Shown here piece after piece: positions 23,694-31,734 of a DNA stretch of 54,124 bases. The notes below the pieces were generated by a model. It made no database searches. It was not told the origin of the DNA and saw only the letters and a list, made by a program, of their open reading frames with translations. Location: positions 1 through 54,124 of IMG/VR virus record IMGVR_UViG_3300037421_000099. One strand, written 5' to 3'. A program made the translations under genes and the position numbers. How positions within the stretch are numbered: position 1 is the stretch's first letter; each line of letters starts with the position of its first letter. The stretch comes from a virus.

Positions 23694-24164
23694 ATGTTCC
23701 AAACCATTCGAGCCCTCGTCTTCTCGATCTGGACGCTCATTTCTCCGGAGCTTGCACGCACGCCGGATGCGCCCGTGATCGCGGATGCTCTCGCGACAGT
23801 GGCCGTGCAGGATGCGAATTTGCCGCCTGTCTTCGGGAGTCACGATGTCGACGTCGTCTTGGAGGCTGTCTACGTGGCCGGTGAGAGCGGCGTCGATCAC
23901 AACCCTCGGCCGCAATCTTGGGATGCCAAGGATCTAGTTTCGTGCGGAATACTTCAGGAGCGGTGCTCTTTCGCCAGGACTCATTCGCTCGTTGAGCAGG
24001 CGCGCTATTGGAAGGTCCTTCTGCGCGCCGGCAAGAAGAGCTGCCCGCAAACGCCATCAGCTCCCTTGGGTGGTCACTGTAAGGCGGGCCAACCGCTCGC
24101 GGATGTGCGCATGGCGATCGCAAGGGAACTGTTGCGCGAGGTGATTCGCAGCGGTAGCCTCTGA
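23694..24164 (+). CDS. Putative lysozyme/transglycosylase-like protein, 156 aa
   Basis: An N-terminal hydrophobic segment (TIRALVFSIWTLI) is followed by VYVAGESGVDHNPR with a possible catalytic Glu, and DLVSCGILQERC in the place of the (S/D)xGxxQ motif of lytic transglycosylases. TTGACG (23659-23664) lies 35 nt upstream of ATG, but no clear -10 or Shine-Dalgarno is seen. The family assignment is weak. Confidence 0.45.
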   Translation: MFQTIRALVFSIWTLISPELARTPDAPVIADALATVAVQDANLPPVFGSHDVDVVLEAVYVAGESGVDHNPRPQSWDAKDLVSCGILQERCSFARTHSLVEQARYWKVLLRAGKKSCPQTPSAPLGGHCKAGQPLADVRMAIARELLREVIRSGSL

Positions 24165-24202
24165 TCTGCGAGTCGGTTGGGTCGGCATTCTCCGTGTACA
24201 TT

Positions 24203-24242
24203 GAACGCCCCGCTCGGTCCTCCTTTCCCGAGCGGGGCGTTC
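24203..24242. terminator. Perfect 15-bp hairpin between two plus genes
   Basis: GAACGCCCCGCTCGG (24203-24217) pairs fully with 24228-24242 across a 10-nt loop. There is no U-tract on the plus side. It follows the gene ending at 24164 and lies 4 nt before TATCCT (24246-24251), the probable -10 box of the next gene, so it could be a terminator, an operator or both. Confidence 0.5.
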
Positions 24243-24258
24243 GTGTATCCTTAGGGTC

Positions 24259-24513
24259 ATGACACCTCGAGAGGGAGCCTTCGTGGGCGGTATCCTGGGG
24301 CTCGCCGGGGGCGGGGTCTTGGGCTTGGTCGGCAAGCGGATGATCCGGGGCAACGCGGATCTGAAGGCTCTCACCTTCACGGGCGTGTCGCTGCTCGGTA
24401 CATACGTGGGAGCGGTCATCGGCGCCGGCACGTGTCAGCCCTGCCAGCCGTGCCCGAAGTGCCCGCCGTGCCCGCCGCCGCAGAACACGTTGTTCCCGCC
24501 CAATACGCAATGA
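24259..24513 (+). CDS. Glycine-zipper membrane protein with Cys-Pro tail, 84 aa
   Basis: Two hydrophobic helices (about 7-24 and 39-57) with GG/GxxxG motifs, then a tail of CQPC/CPKC/CPPC steps containing five Cys in about 15 residues, which may bind metal or cross-link. TATCCT lies 7 nt before ATG with no clear Shine-Dalgarno, so the mRNA may be leaderless. Confidence 0.65.
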   Translation: MTPREGAFVGGILGLAGGGVLGLVGKRMIRGNADLKALTFTGVSLLGTYVGAVIGAGTCQPCQPCPKCPPCPPPQNTLFPPNTQ

Positions 24514-24665
24514 GCCTGGGTCCGGACACACTGATGCCCGAGGAGGCTCCAACCGATCCGGAGTTGCCCTCGATCGAGGTACTTCTGGCGGGACTGCAGG
24601 ACCCTCCGCCGCTGTCTCTTGCCGAGGAGTGGTCAGGATTCGCTTCGGAAGCGCTCGACGACTAG
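24510..24665 (+). CDS. Small acidic protein, 51 aa
   Basis: ATG 24510 overlaps the preceding stop (ATGA). Pro- and Glu-rich with a helical C-terminus. It ends 4 nt into the convergent gene at 24662. Function unknown. Confidence 0.5.
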   Translation: MSLGPDTLMPEEAPTDPELPSIEVLLAGLQDPPPLSLAEEWSGFASEALDD

Positions 24666-24868
24666 CGGCTTCGGATACGCCAGAGAGCAAACTTCTCGCG
24701 CGTCAGGGTCTTCTGACCGTTGCACGTGAAACACTTCACTCGCTTGGAGAAGTGCCGTCCGTCGGGTAGGTCGACGGTTTGGAGCACCTCTCCCTCGCCG
24801 TGGCATGCTGGGCATGGCAAGCGCGAGAGATCGGGTTCGGTGGGGCGCTCGTCGTCGAACTTGGGCAC
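24662..24868 (-). CDS. DnaJ-type zinc-finger protein, 68 aa
   Basis: CPACHGEGEV and CFTCNGQKTL form one pair of CxxCxGx(G/K) repeats, as in half of a DnaJ zinc domain. GTG 24868 was chosen because TATCTT lies 6 nt upstream; the longer frame would start inside the neighbouring gene. It may be leaderless. Confidence 0.6.
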   Translation of the reverse strand: MPKFDDERPTEPDLSRLPCPACHGEGEVLQTVDLPDGRHFSKRVKCFTCNGQKTLTREKFALWRIRSR

Positions 24869-24887
24869 CGGCCTAAGATAACCGCTC

Positions 24888-27800
24888 TTAGCGACGGGGC
24901 TTTTTCTTGCCGATGTAGCGCGAGCGAGCAACGCCGTCGGAGTCTCGCCAGTAGGCGTACCAGTAGGGCCCGTGGGGGCACTTGGTGCAGCCAGGCTTGC
25001 TGCATCGAACGTACTGCTGGGTCAGGGTGGCTTCGTCGGGAACGCCGTCTAAGCGCTCTTGCGCGGGCGGCAGAGGGTTCGGCTTGGCGTAGCCGGCGCG
25101 CACTCTGCTGGCGCGGCCTGCGGGCGCCAGGAGCTTGAACAGGCCCACGACGGCGGCCGTGCCGAGGACGGCGGTCGCGGTTACGACCACCGCCTTGTGT
25201 GCAGACTCATCTGTCTTGTGTGCAGACTCAGCAGTTTCGCCAACGGTCTTATTTACAGGCTCTACAGTCTTGTGTGCGGACTCATTAGTCTTATTTACAG
25301 ACTCAGCAGTCTTATATGCAGGCTCAGCAGTCTTATATGCAGGCTCATACGTAGAGCCCGTGAGCTGATTCATCCTCCGCCGGATGAACTCGAGCTCTTC
25401 GTCGTCGATGTTTGCGGACTCATCCGCTTTATAAGCGGACTCATCTAGTCGCAGGAGGTTCCACCACGACCACGTAGCGCCTCCGCCTCCTCCCGAGCTG
25501 GACACGCCGGGGATGAAGCCACGAGGCCCTGGGGGCGGTTGTGGAGGCGTGGGAGGAGTCGGCGGGGTGGGGTTGACCGGCGAGAGCGGCGGCTCTTCGT
25601 AGACCGACAGCGGTGGACGAATCCGCCGCTGCACGTCTTCGAAGACCCACCCGATGTTGGCCAGGACAACGAAGCGCGGTTCGAGCGCCGGGTCTTCAGG
25701 GACCGGTGGCTTGGTGCGTTCTCTTGGAGTCGTCTCCGATGGCACCCATCCGATCGACGGCAGGACGACAACGTGAAGCGTTTGGATGACCGGGTCTTCC
25801 GGAACGGGCGGCTTGGTGCGCTCGCGCGGCTGCACGTCGCTGGGTACCCATCCGATCGACGGGAGTGTGCTCTTGAGCGGGAAGTCCGCTTCGGCCAGGG
25901 CCGGCGGCTTTCGACGAGGGGTAACTTCGTCCGGAACCCACCCCAGGCCATCGATTCGGATCTGCGTTAGCGGCAGATCGAATTCGACGGGAGGCTTAGT
26001 GCGCTCTCTCGGTTGAACGTCGACACTTACCCAACCGATCGACGGCAGCACCGTGGGCAGGCCGTGTAGGATCGGGTCTTCTTGGATCGGGGGCTTGGCG
26101 CGCTCTCTGGGCGTCGAGTCCGACGGCACCCAGCCGAAGCTCGAGAGCGAGACGGACCTCGGCTCGAGAGTGGGATCTTCCTGAACGGGTGGCTTCATCC
26201 GCTCCCGGGGAAGGACTTCGATGGGTATCCACCCGATAGAACTCGCTACGAACGGAGATGTCGTTTTGACGAGCGGATCTTCTTGGATGGGGGGCTTGGT
26301 CTTCTCTCTGGGAAGAATGTCAACAGAGAGCCAGCCGATTGAAGGAAGCGACGGAGCTGTCAGTGATTTGACGAGTGGGTCTTCTTGGACTGGAGGCTTG
26401 GTGTGCTCACGAGGCTGGACGTCGACCGGGATCCACCCGAGTGACAGCAGAGGCTTGGTAGCTGTCAGCGCCGAGTCTTCTTGAATGGGCGGTTTCGCGC
26501 GTTCTCTGGAAGAGACGTCTGAAGGGATCCATCCAAGGTTCGAGAGGAGCGACTTGCCGAGCGCCGGATCTTCTTGAACGGGAGCTTTGGTGCGAGGGCG
26601 CGGGATAGTTTCGACAGGGATCCATCCGAAGCTCAGGAGCGGCGGCTTGGTCGACTCGAGCAGCGGATCTTCTTGAATGGGAGCCTTCGCACGAGCACGC
26701 GCATCAGCCTCGACGGGCATCCACCCGATGCTTCTTGGCATCAGGGGCGTGAGCGGCATTGGCGGGTCTTCGAAGGTCTGCTTTCTGCGAGATGGAAGCG
26801 TTTCGTCGCTCGCCCATCCGCTCGTAAACGGAATGGTCGCCGTGCTGGTGGCTTCTGATTCGGGACTGATATAGGGACGTCGCCGTGGAAGTGTTTCGTC
26901 GCCTACCCATCCAAAACTAGCGATCGTCTGAGCTTTGGCACTAAGGATTGGATCTTCTTGAATAGGCGCTTTAGTGCGTTCGCGCGGCTGAAAGTCGGAC
27001 GGAATCCATCCGATGTTGGTTGTGATAACCGTTCGCTGCTCTATTGGGGGATCTTCTTGAATTGGTGGCTTACTTCTTTCGTGCGGAAGTATGTCGACCG
27101 GTACCCAACCGATTGATCCGAGAGCCGCTGCAGCGATTCTAGCTAGAGCTTCAGGCCCTGACTCGAACGTATATTTGGATCCGTACTTGCGAGGTAATAC
27201 AAACTCATTTTCGTTATGAATTTGTTCCGGCTTGAACGCTACTAGATTGATGTCCCATGCTGCGCTTGAGGCCTGCGTGGGGGCCGACGTTTGCGAGCCC
27301 GCCGCGCCGGCGACCTTGTATTCGACGCAGTTACCGAAGGGATCATCGAGAAACAGTTGCGTCCAGCCCGCGGTACCTGCGCTGACGTGATTGGTAACTG
27401 AGGTGAGTGAGAGAAAGATTTCTCCGGCGAATTTAGAGGTGCCCGAGATTGATGGCGAACCGCTGCCTCCGGTCGTCACGTTCGCGACATCGAGCGGCGA
27501 CACGGTGTCCGCTCCCGTGATGTAGATGGCGGCGATCGACGCGAACGCATCGGTCAGGTTCCCTGATGCGGTGAGGGTGATCGTGTTGGCTCCCGCGCCG
27601 GCCGCCGCGATGTTCTTCGCGTAGTACGCGTACAGGCCGGGCGTCGCATTGCTGGCCCCCGGGATGTTCGCGTACGTGTTGCCGGACGCATCGATGATCG
27701 ACGAGATGCTCAGAGCCGGATCGAGGTTGATCAGCAGGAGGAGTAGCCCACCCGCGGCCTGCGCTGCGGGGAGCGCGATCTTGAGCTTCGTCGCCCAATC

Positions 27801-28094
27801 GCTACCGCCCGAGCCTGCCCCCCACTTGCCCCACACCCAGGACTTGCCGGCGATTGTCGTGCTCGCCGCCACGTGCAGCGTTGCGGATGTGCCGGTGGGA
27901 AAGGCGTCAAAGGTTGTCGTCAGGTCCGCGCCCGCCGCTCCAGCGCCGCGGAGAGTAACGCTCGTGTTTGCGGGCGTTACTGACGTGAACGGGATGTCTC
28001 CGCCGCTGACCGTGAACGCTGTCTGCGTAGCGGTAACGTTGCCGTTATTCAGCCAGTACGTGACGGTTCCGGAGTCGGCGACTGCGCAGGGCAT
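24888..28094 (-). CDS. Giant repeat protein: beta domains, 16 tandem repeats, membrane helix, DUF6788-like end
   Basis: 1068 aa. Residues 1-300 are beta-rich, with a phage adhesin-like sandwich (SSIIDASGNTYANIPG, YYAKNIAAAGAGANTITLT). About residues 325-835 carry 16 repeats of 30-35 aa on the theme SIGW(V/I)P.(D/E)..PRERTKPPIQEDP. A Pro/Gly-rich linker, a run of seven-residue repeats (KTAEPAY-like), one transmembrane helix (about 25115-25195) and a C-terminal YVRCSKPGCTKCPHGPYWYAY...RYIGK domain like DUF6788 follow. No frameshift is seen. It may be a long fibre or a membrane-held scaffold. The domain mix is unusual. Confidence 0.75.
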   Translation of the reverse strand: MPCAVADSGTVTYWLNNGNVTATQTAFTVSGGDIPFTSVTPANTSVTLRGAGAAGADLTTTFDAFPTGTSATLHVAASTTIAGKSWVWGKWGAGSGGSDWATKLKIALPAAQAAGGLLLLLINLDPALSISSIIDASGNTYANIPGASNATPGLYAYYAKNIAAAGAGANTITLTASGNLTDAFASIAAIYITGADTVSPLDVANVTTGGSGSPSISGTSKFAGEIFLSLTSVTNHVSAGTAGWTQLFLDDPFGNCVEYKVAGAAGSQTSAPTQASSAAWDINLVAFKPEQIHNENEFVLPRKYGSKYTFESGPEALARIAAAALGSIGWVPVDILPHERSKPPIQEDPPIEQRTVITTNIGWIPSDFQPRERTKAPIQEDPILSAKAQTIASFGWVGDETLPRRRPYISPESEATSTATIPFTSGWASDETLPSRRKQTFEDPPMPLTPLMPRSIGWMPVEADARARAKAPIQEDPLLESTKPPLLSFGWIPVETIPRPRTKAPVQEDPALGKSLLSNLGWIPSDVSSRERAKPPIQEDSALTATKPLLSLGWIPVDVQPREHTKPPVQEDPLVKSLTAPSLPSIGWLSVDILPREKTKPPIQEDPLVKTTSPFVASSIGWIPIEVLPRERMKPPVQEDPTLEPRSVSLSSFGWVPSDSTPRERAKPPIQEDPILHGLPTVLPSIGWVSVDVQPRERTKPPVEFDLPLTQIRIDGLGWVPDEVTPRRKPPALAEADFPLKSTLPSIGWVPSDVQPRERTKPPVPEDPVIQTLHVVVLPSIGWVPSETTPRERTKPPVPEDPALEPRFVVLANIGWVFEDVQRRIRPPLSVYEEPPLSPVNPTPPTPPTPPQPPPGPRGFIPGVSSSGGGGGATWSWWNLLRLDESAYKADESANIDDEELEFIRRRMNQLTGSTYEPAYKTAEPAYKTAESVNKTNESAHKTVEPVNKTVGETAESAHKTDESAHKAVVVTATAVLGTAAVVGLFKLLAPAGRASRVRAGYAKPNPLPPAQERLDGVPDEATLTQQYVRCSKPGCTKCPHGPYWYAYWRDSDGVARSRYIGKKKPRR
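25190..25440 (-). repeat. 21-bp repeat tract coding seven-residue repeats
   Basis: Imperfect copies of a 21-bp unit code for KTAEPAY, KTAESVN, KTNESAH, KTVEPVN and related units, just before the membrane helix of the giant protein. The tract is clearly more AT-rich than its surroundings and its copies are near-identical in places, a sign of recent expansion. Confidence 0.7.
25590..27120 (-). repeat. Tandem ~90-105-bp repeats coding the GWxPxD...PRERTKPP unit
   Basis: Sixteen copies lie inside the giant protein gene. Conserved positions are GW, an acidic residue 3-5 further, PR-R-KPP and Q/PEDP. Copies 3, 4 and 13 are more divergent. The array is in frame throughout, so it is a protein repeat, not a CRISPR or a DNA satellite. 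Confidence 0.8.
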
Positions 28095-28100
28095 GGGCTT

Positions 28101-29720
28101 TTATCGAATCCCGTCTGCGACCAGCCATCGGCTCAATGCCGTAGGTGTGGCCTGCACGAGCAGAACCCAATCGTTGTCACCGCCTGCGTTTGCGCCTGGC
28201 ACCGTGAACGTGTGGCTGCCGACGCTTACGAGAGACGCGATAAACGTCCGCTGTCCGTTGGTCGGGTCGATCCAGTACGCACTCGCGTTGCTTCCGAGCT
28301 TGGTCATGTCCACACCAAAGCTCCCGGAGTGCGGGTCCGGTACGTAGGCCAGTAGGCACGACTTGTCGTCGGCCGCAGACGACACGATCCAATCCGTGCC
28401 GCCGCTCGGCGGATTCGTGTCGCTGTAGCTCGCGGCAGTCCCCTGTCCCGACGTGATGATCGTACCCATGGCCCCTAGGTTTTCGGGGATGAGTCGCCAC
28501 CAAGGAACCGTTGCAAGAAAGTTTCCGACTTGCGCATGATCGAGCGTGGCTACATGACTAAGTAGATTCGCCATGCCACCTATCGTACCGCTCACCGCGC
28601 AAAGCCAATTCCACGTGACTCCGCCGTCTACGATGCCGCTTCCTGTTCCTGTCGGCCCGCCGCTCCCTGCACTAGTGCCGGCGGCAACACATTGGTACCA
28701 ATTGCCTGAGTGATTCACGATTGTGTTGATCAGGTACGTGAAGCTGGCCTGCCAGCAGGTTGCAAGGCTTCCCGTGACTCCGTCTACACTGGTCGCGAAA
28801 CCCCAGAGCGGCGTGAGCGCGTTCATGCAGCCGCCGCATTGCGACGTGATGGAAGCGGCCCATGACTCGTATCGCGAGATCGCGCGCGTGACCGAGTGTT
28901 CCCCGAAGTACCAGTTTTCGGGTGAGATCATTGGCTGTCCATCGGGGTAAAGACTGCGCCCCATGGCGTACATAACTGGCTGCGAGTACAGGCTACGAGC
29001 TGTTATACGACTAGCGAAGTCTGTTTGATCCTGTTTGTAGTTGCGCTGCCAGTGGTATGAAACCGGCTGATTGCAGCCGTTCGCTTGCAGGCCCTTCAGG
29101 ATCTCGAGCGAACGAAGCGCTCCCGTGCCTCCGTTAGTTGGGAGCGTATCGCCGCCACAGATCCAGATAATGTTGCTACGGCTCGCAAAGCCGGTAAAGG
29201 CGCCGTGTCCGTTGGCGAGGTACGCGCCGAACGCGTTACATACCCCGGTCGTATTCGCGCTGTTCGTTACAGTGGTGAGCCACCCGTCGGCCGCGCCCTG
29301 ATTGAAACCCGAGTAACAGAATGCAAATGCGATTGTGATGCCGCGCGCGCCGGCATCATCCACGAACCCAGCGACCTTGGAGAAGTACGCGTCGTTCGGC
29401 GTAGAGAAGTCGGCGTCGTGATTCCCAAAGACGCCCGTCCACGTCGTGCCGGACGTGTTCTTCAGAAAGGGAAGCTCGCCCGTCTGCAAGGCGGGCGCAT
29501 TGCTTGCCGACCAGTAGGGCACGCTTGAACACACGTACGTGTAGAGAACCGTGAACCCTTTCGCCTTGCGATCGTCCAGGTACGCACGCCAATCTGTCTG
29601 ACTCAGGTTGATGTGCGCATCCCACGACGCTTCGCCGTGTATGCGAAACGGTATAGATCCGTTCGCAGTATCGACGAAATATCGACCGTTACCGGAAACA
29701 GCGGGTGAGGGGACCGCCAT
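28101..29720 (-). CDS. Apiosidase-like (DUF4038) glycoside hydrolase, virion-associated
   Basis: 539 aa. The start GRYFVDTANGSIPFRIHGEASWDAHINLSQTDWRAYLDDR (long; only its plan is used: strand, HGEASW, then the DW..YLDDR helix) marks the DUF4038/GH140-type TIM barrel. An insert of about 80 aa (NWYQCVAAGTSAGSGGPTG...VTWNWL) resembles carbohydrate-binding modules in phage fibres. The end (DMTKLGSNASAYWIDPTNG) is a collagen-binding-like beta domain. It probably cuts host surface glycan during entry. It stands directly upstream of the giant repeat protein. Confidence 0.75.
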   Translation of the reverse strand: MAVPSPAVSGNGRYFVDTANGSIPFRIHGEASWDAHINLSQTDWRAYLDDRKAKGFTVLYTYVCSSVPYWSASNAPALQTGELPFLKNTSGTTWTGVFGNHDADFSTPNDAYFSKVAGFVDDAGARGITIAFAFCYSGFNQGAADGWLTTVTNSANTTGVCNAFGAYLANGHGAFTGFASRSNIIWICGGDTLPTNGGTGALRSLEILKGLQANGCNQPVSYHWQRNYKQDQTDFASRITARSLYSQPVMYAMGRSLYPDGQPMISPENWYFGEHSVTRAISRYESWAASITSQCGGCMNALTPLWGFATSVDGVTGSLATCWQASFTYLINTIVNHSGNWYQCVAAGTSAGSGGPTGTGSGIVDGGVTWNWLCAVSGTIGGMANLLSHVATLDHAQVGNFLATVPWWRLIPENLGAMGTIITSGQGTAASYSDTNPPSGGTDWIVSSAADDKSCLLAYVPDPHSGSFGVDMTKLGSNASAYWIDPTNGQRTFIASLVSVGSHTFTVPGANAGGDNDWVLLVQATPTALSRWLVADGIR

Positions 29721-29746
29721 CGTGGCTCGCCCCTCTCATTTCCTTG

Positions 29747-29962
29747 CTACTTCGCAGCCAGGGCCGTGAAGTCGTAGAGGACGTCTTCGCTGAAGTGGTT
29801 GAAAAGCTTCTCGTCGGTCACGGTCAGCGTGAGCGTCAGTTCCTGCTCGGTGTGAACGTTGTGCCCCACCGACTCGGGGGAGAACTTGAACGTCTGGACG
29901 AGGATCTTACCCTCGCTGTCCTTGGAATCGTTCACGCTCTGGCATCGCAGTCTGGTCTTCAT
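29747..29962 (-). CDS. Small conserved phage structural-type protein, 71 aa
   Basis: MKTRLRCQSV, FKFSPESVG and a C-terminal EKLFNHFSEDVLYDFTAL follow the plan of a short beta-rich phage protein found near virion genes. A GAGTGAGGAAACC ribosome site precedes ATG 29962. Exact role unknown. Confidence 0.65.
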   Translation of the reverse strand: MKTRLRCQSVNDSKDSEGKILVQTFKFSPESVGHNVHTEQELTLTLTVTDEKLFNHFSEDVLYDFTALAAK

Positions 29963-29969
29963 GGTTTCC

Positions 29970-30308
29970 TCACTCTAGGCCACACGCCCGGAGTACGCTA
30001 CGGCGCTGATGTGCTCTCTTGGAGAGCTCGACGAACGCTTTGAATTCCTGCTCGCGCTCGACATTGCCGGTCTGAAACCCGTTGACCAGCCCCGCATCGT
30101 ACTGGTCCAGCCGGCGCTCGAAGTTCATGCAGCGCCCGAACGCGTGACACTCGTCGCAGACCCACCACTGACACGACCAGCACTTGGCGACCTCGAGTTT
30201 CTTACCCTCGAGAGAGTACATCGGGACGATCTGCTGACAGTGGCAGCAGGTATGGGTCTCCTGTACCTGCTGCCGAAAGCCGTCGCCCTCGAGTATCCGA
30301 GCCGCCAT
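29970..30308 (-). CDS. Phage zinc-finger protein, 112 aa
   Basis: CCHCQQ, CWSCQWWVCDECH and CMNFERR give two or three zinc sites, followed by a helical tail. Similar Cys-rich proteins sit among virion genes of many phages; function unknown. Confidence 0.6.
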   Translation of the reverse strand: MAARILEGDGFRQQVQETHTCCHCQQIVPMYSLEGKKLEVAKCWSCQWWVCDECHAFGRCMNFERRLDQYDAGLVNGFQTGNVEREQEFKAFVELSKRAHQRRSVLRACGLE

Positions 30309-30314
30309 GGCGGC

Positions 30315-30767
30315 TTACTGCTGGCAGTGGCAGTTGACGCCGAAGTTGCCGGCCGCGCCTCCGACGGAGGTGACGATCTGCCAGCCGACGCCGGTCGCAG
30401 CGCCAGCGGTGATGATGATCTCGTCTGCACGGTCGTAGGCCTGCCACTTGTAGGTCAGGCGCGGGTTCATCACGACCTCTTCCAAGAACCCCGAGTAGGT
30501 CGGCTCGATGGTCGCGTTCGCGCCGCCCGTCATCGTGAAGGTCAGACCTTCGTCCGAAGGGTCGGTCGACTTGGCGGTGACGGCTGTCGTCGTTCCGAGC
30601 GCGGTCGCGCGCGCGAGCTTCCAGTCGATGCCCTGGTCTGACGTCGGCGTGCCGTCCGTCCAGCAGTTGTACGAGAGGATGCGCGGCCGAGTGTTGGTGC
30701 CCGAGCCGAGGATCAGCGGGGTCTTGGTGATTGCGACGGCGATTTTGCCAGGCCAGAGGAGGTTCAT
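30315..30767 (-). CDS. Probable virion structural protein, 150 aa
   Basis: ATG 30767 was chosen since coding similarity to a beta-rich protein begins there (MNLLWPGKIAVAITKTP). Thr-, Ala- and Gly-rich with beta periodicity, ending VNCHCQQ. No membrane segment. The abundance of Thr/Ala/Gly is usual for phage structural proteins. Confidence 0.6.
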   Translation of the reverse strand: MNLLWPGKIAVAITKTPLILGSGTNTRPRILSYNCWTDGTPTSDQGIDWKLARATALGTTTAVTAKSTDPSDEGLTFTMTGGANATIEPTYSGFLEEVVMNPRLTYKWQAYDRADEIIITAGAATGVGWQIVTSVGGAAGNFGVNCHCQQ

Positions 30768-30830
30768 GTGCGGGTTTTCCTGGGGGTTGCAGGAAATCGT
30801 ACCCGGCACAGTTGTGGCTAGCAAGCTTCT

Positions 30831-30920
30831 TCAGTGGAGCTCGCCGAGTAGCAAACAGAGCTGTACGATCGTTACCGCAGCGAAGAGAGCTACGCCGATC
30901 CAGGTCCAGCGCGGAATCAT
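30831..30920 (-). CDS. Very small membrane protein, 29 aa
   Basis: One predicted transmembrane helix (WIGVALFAAVTIVQLCLLL) takes up almost the whole protein. ATG 30920 overlaps the stop of the upstream hydroxylase-like gene (ATGA), which supports translation. Function unknown. Confidence 0.45.
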   Translation of the reverse strand: MIPRWTWIGVALFAAVTIVQLCLLLGELH

Positions 30921-31444
30921 GGTGTGCGCCGGACGTCGAACATGAAGTGGATCCGCGGCGTCTCGCCGTAGTTGTGCACGGAGTGCTCTTCGCGCGTGTC
31001 GACGAGGTACGCGGTCCCCACTTCGAGCTCGAAACCTGTTCCGTGCGTAGGTGAGTCCCATACGGTGATGTTGGCGCCGTCCGGGCATGGGGTTGGAGTC
31101 GTAAGCGGCACGTGTACGCGTGTAATCCATTCCGGCGGCTGCGCGTCTCGGTGCCGGTCGATGTGGTGGCCGGGCATGACGACGGAGAGCATGCGGTTGT
31201 ACGCTTCGGGCGCGGACAGTAGAGCCATGTGAGCTCTCAGCTCGAAAACGAGCCTATCCGTCCTATCGCCGAACCCGTGCCACTCCAGATCATTCACCAT
31301 CGCCGGCCGCAGCTCTCCGTTCAGCCGATGCTGCTGCGGCCACTCCTCGAACGGGATGGCCGTGATCCAGGCGACGAGATCGGACACGTCGACCTTGCAG
31401 AGAGGTCGAACGTGCTTCCAGAGTGAAGCTGCCTGAGGGCTCAT
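30917..31444 (-). CDS. Aspartyl/asparaginyl hydroxylase-like 2-oxoglutarate dioxygenase
   Basis: 175 aa. HHIDRHRD (93-100) provides the HxD iron ligands; EEHSVHNYGETPRIHFMFDV gives the distal His (154 or 157) and an Arg for 2-oxoglutarate. The length fits a single double-stranded beta-helix domain. It may hydroxylate a protein side chain or a small molecule. It heads a block with two glycosyltransferases, so its target may be a glycosylated virion protein. Confidence 0.75.
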   Translation of the reverse strand: MSPQAASLWKHVRPLCKVDVSDLVAWITAIPFEEWPQQHRLNGELRPAMVNDLEWHGFGDRTDRLVFELRAHMALLSAPEAYNRMLSVVMPGHHIDRHRDAQPPEWITRVHVPLTTPTPCPDGANITVWDSPTHGTGFELEVGTAYLVDTREEHSVHNYGETPRIHFMFDVRRTP

Positions 31445-31734
31445 TCGCCGAGCCTGAATTTCTCGAATCGTTGCTGGCGAGTCACCGTGAAGAAGCTGAC
31501 CCACACCTCGTCGCGCGGCACGTGGTCTCCGCTCTCGACGAATCCAGCCCATGGGTTGGTCTCGAAGATGATGCTCGAAACTTTCTCGACTTGCGACGGA
31601 TGGCACGTGACGCGATCGAGGATCATTCTCGGTGTCTTGGAAAACTCCCAGTGGATGGAGCTCGCGTCGATGTGACGGCGCGTGGACTGGTACCAGGCGC
31701 GGAACGTCGAGATGTTTGATAGGGCTGCGCTCAT
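31441..31734 (-). CDS. Hypothetical protein, 97 aa
   Basis: Not recognised. Aromatic-rich alpha/beta protein (TFRAWYQSTRRHI, VWVSFFTVTRQQRFEKF). Overlaps both neighbours by one to four nucleotides, so it is part of the hydroxylase-glycosyltransferase operon. Confidence 0.6.
   Translation of the reverse strand: MSAALSNISTFRAWYQSTRRHIDASSIHWEFSKTPRMILDRVTCHPSQVEKVSSIIFETNPWAGFVESGDHVPRDEVWVSFFTVTRQQRFEKFRLGE

Noticed and set aside
25590-27120. CRISPR-like or satellite array
   Set aside because: Units vary in length by whole codons, stay in one frame and conserve protein residues. No identical repeats with unique spacers are present.
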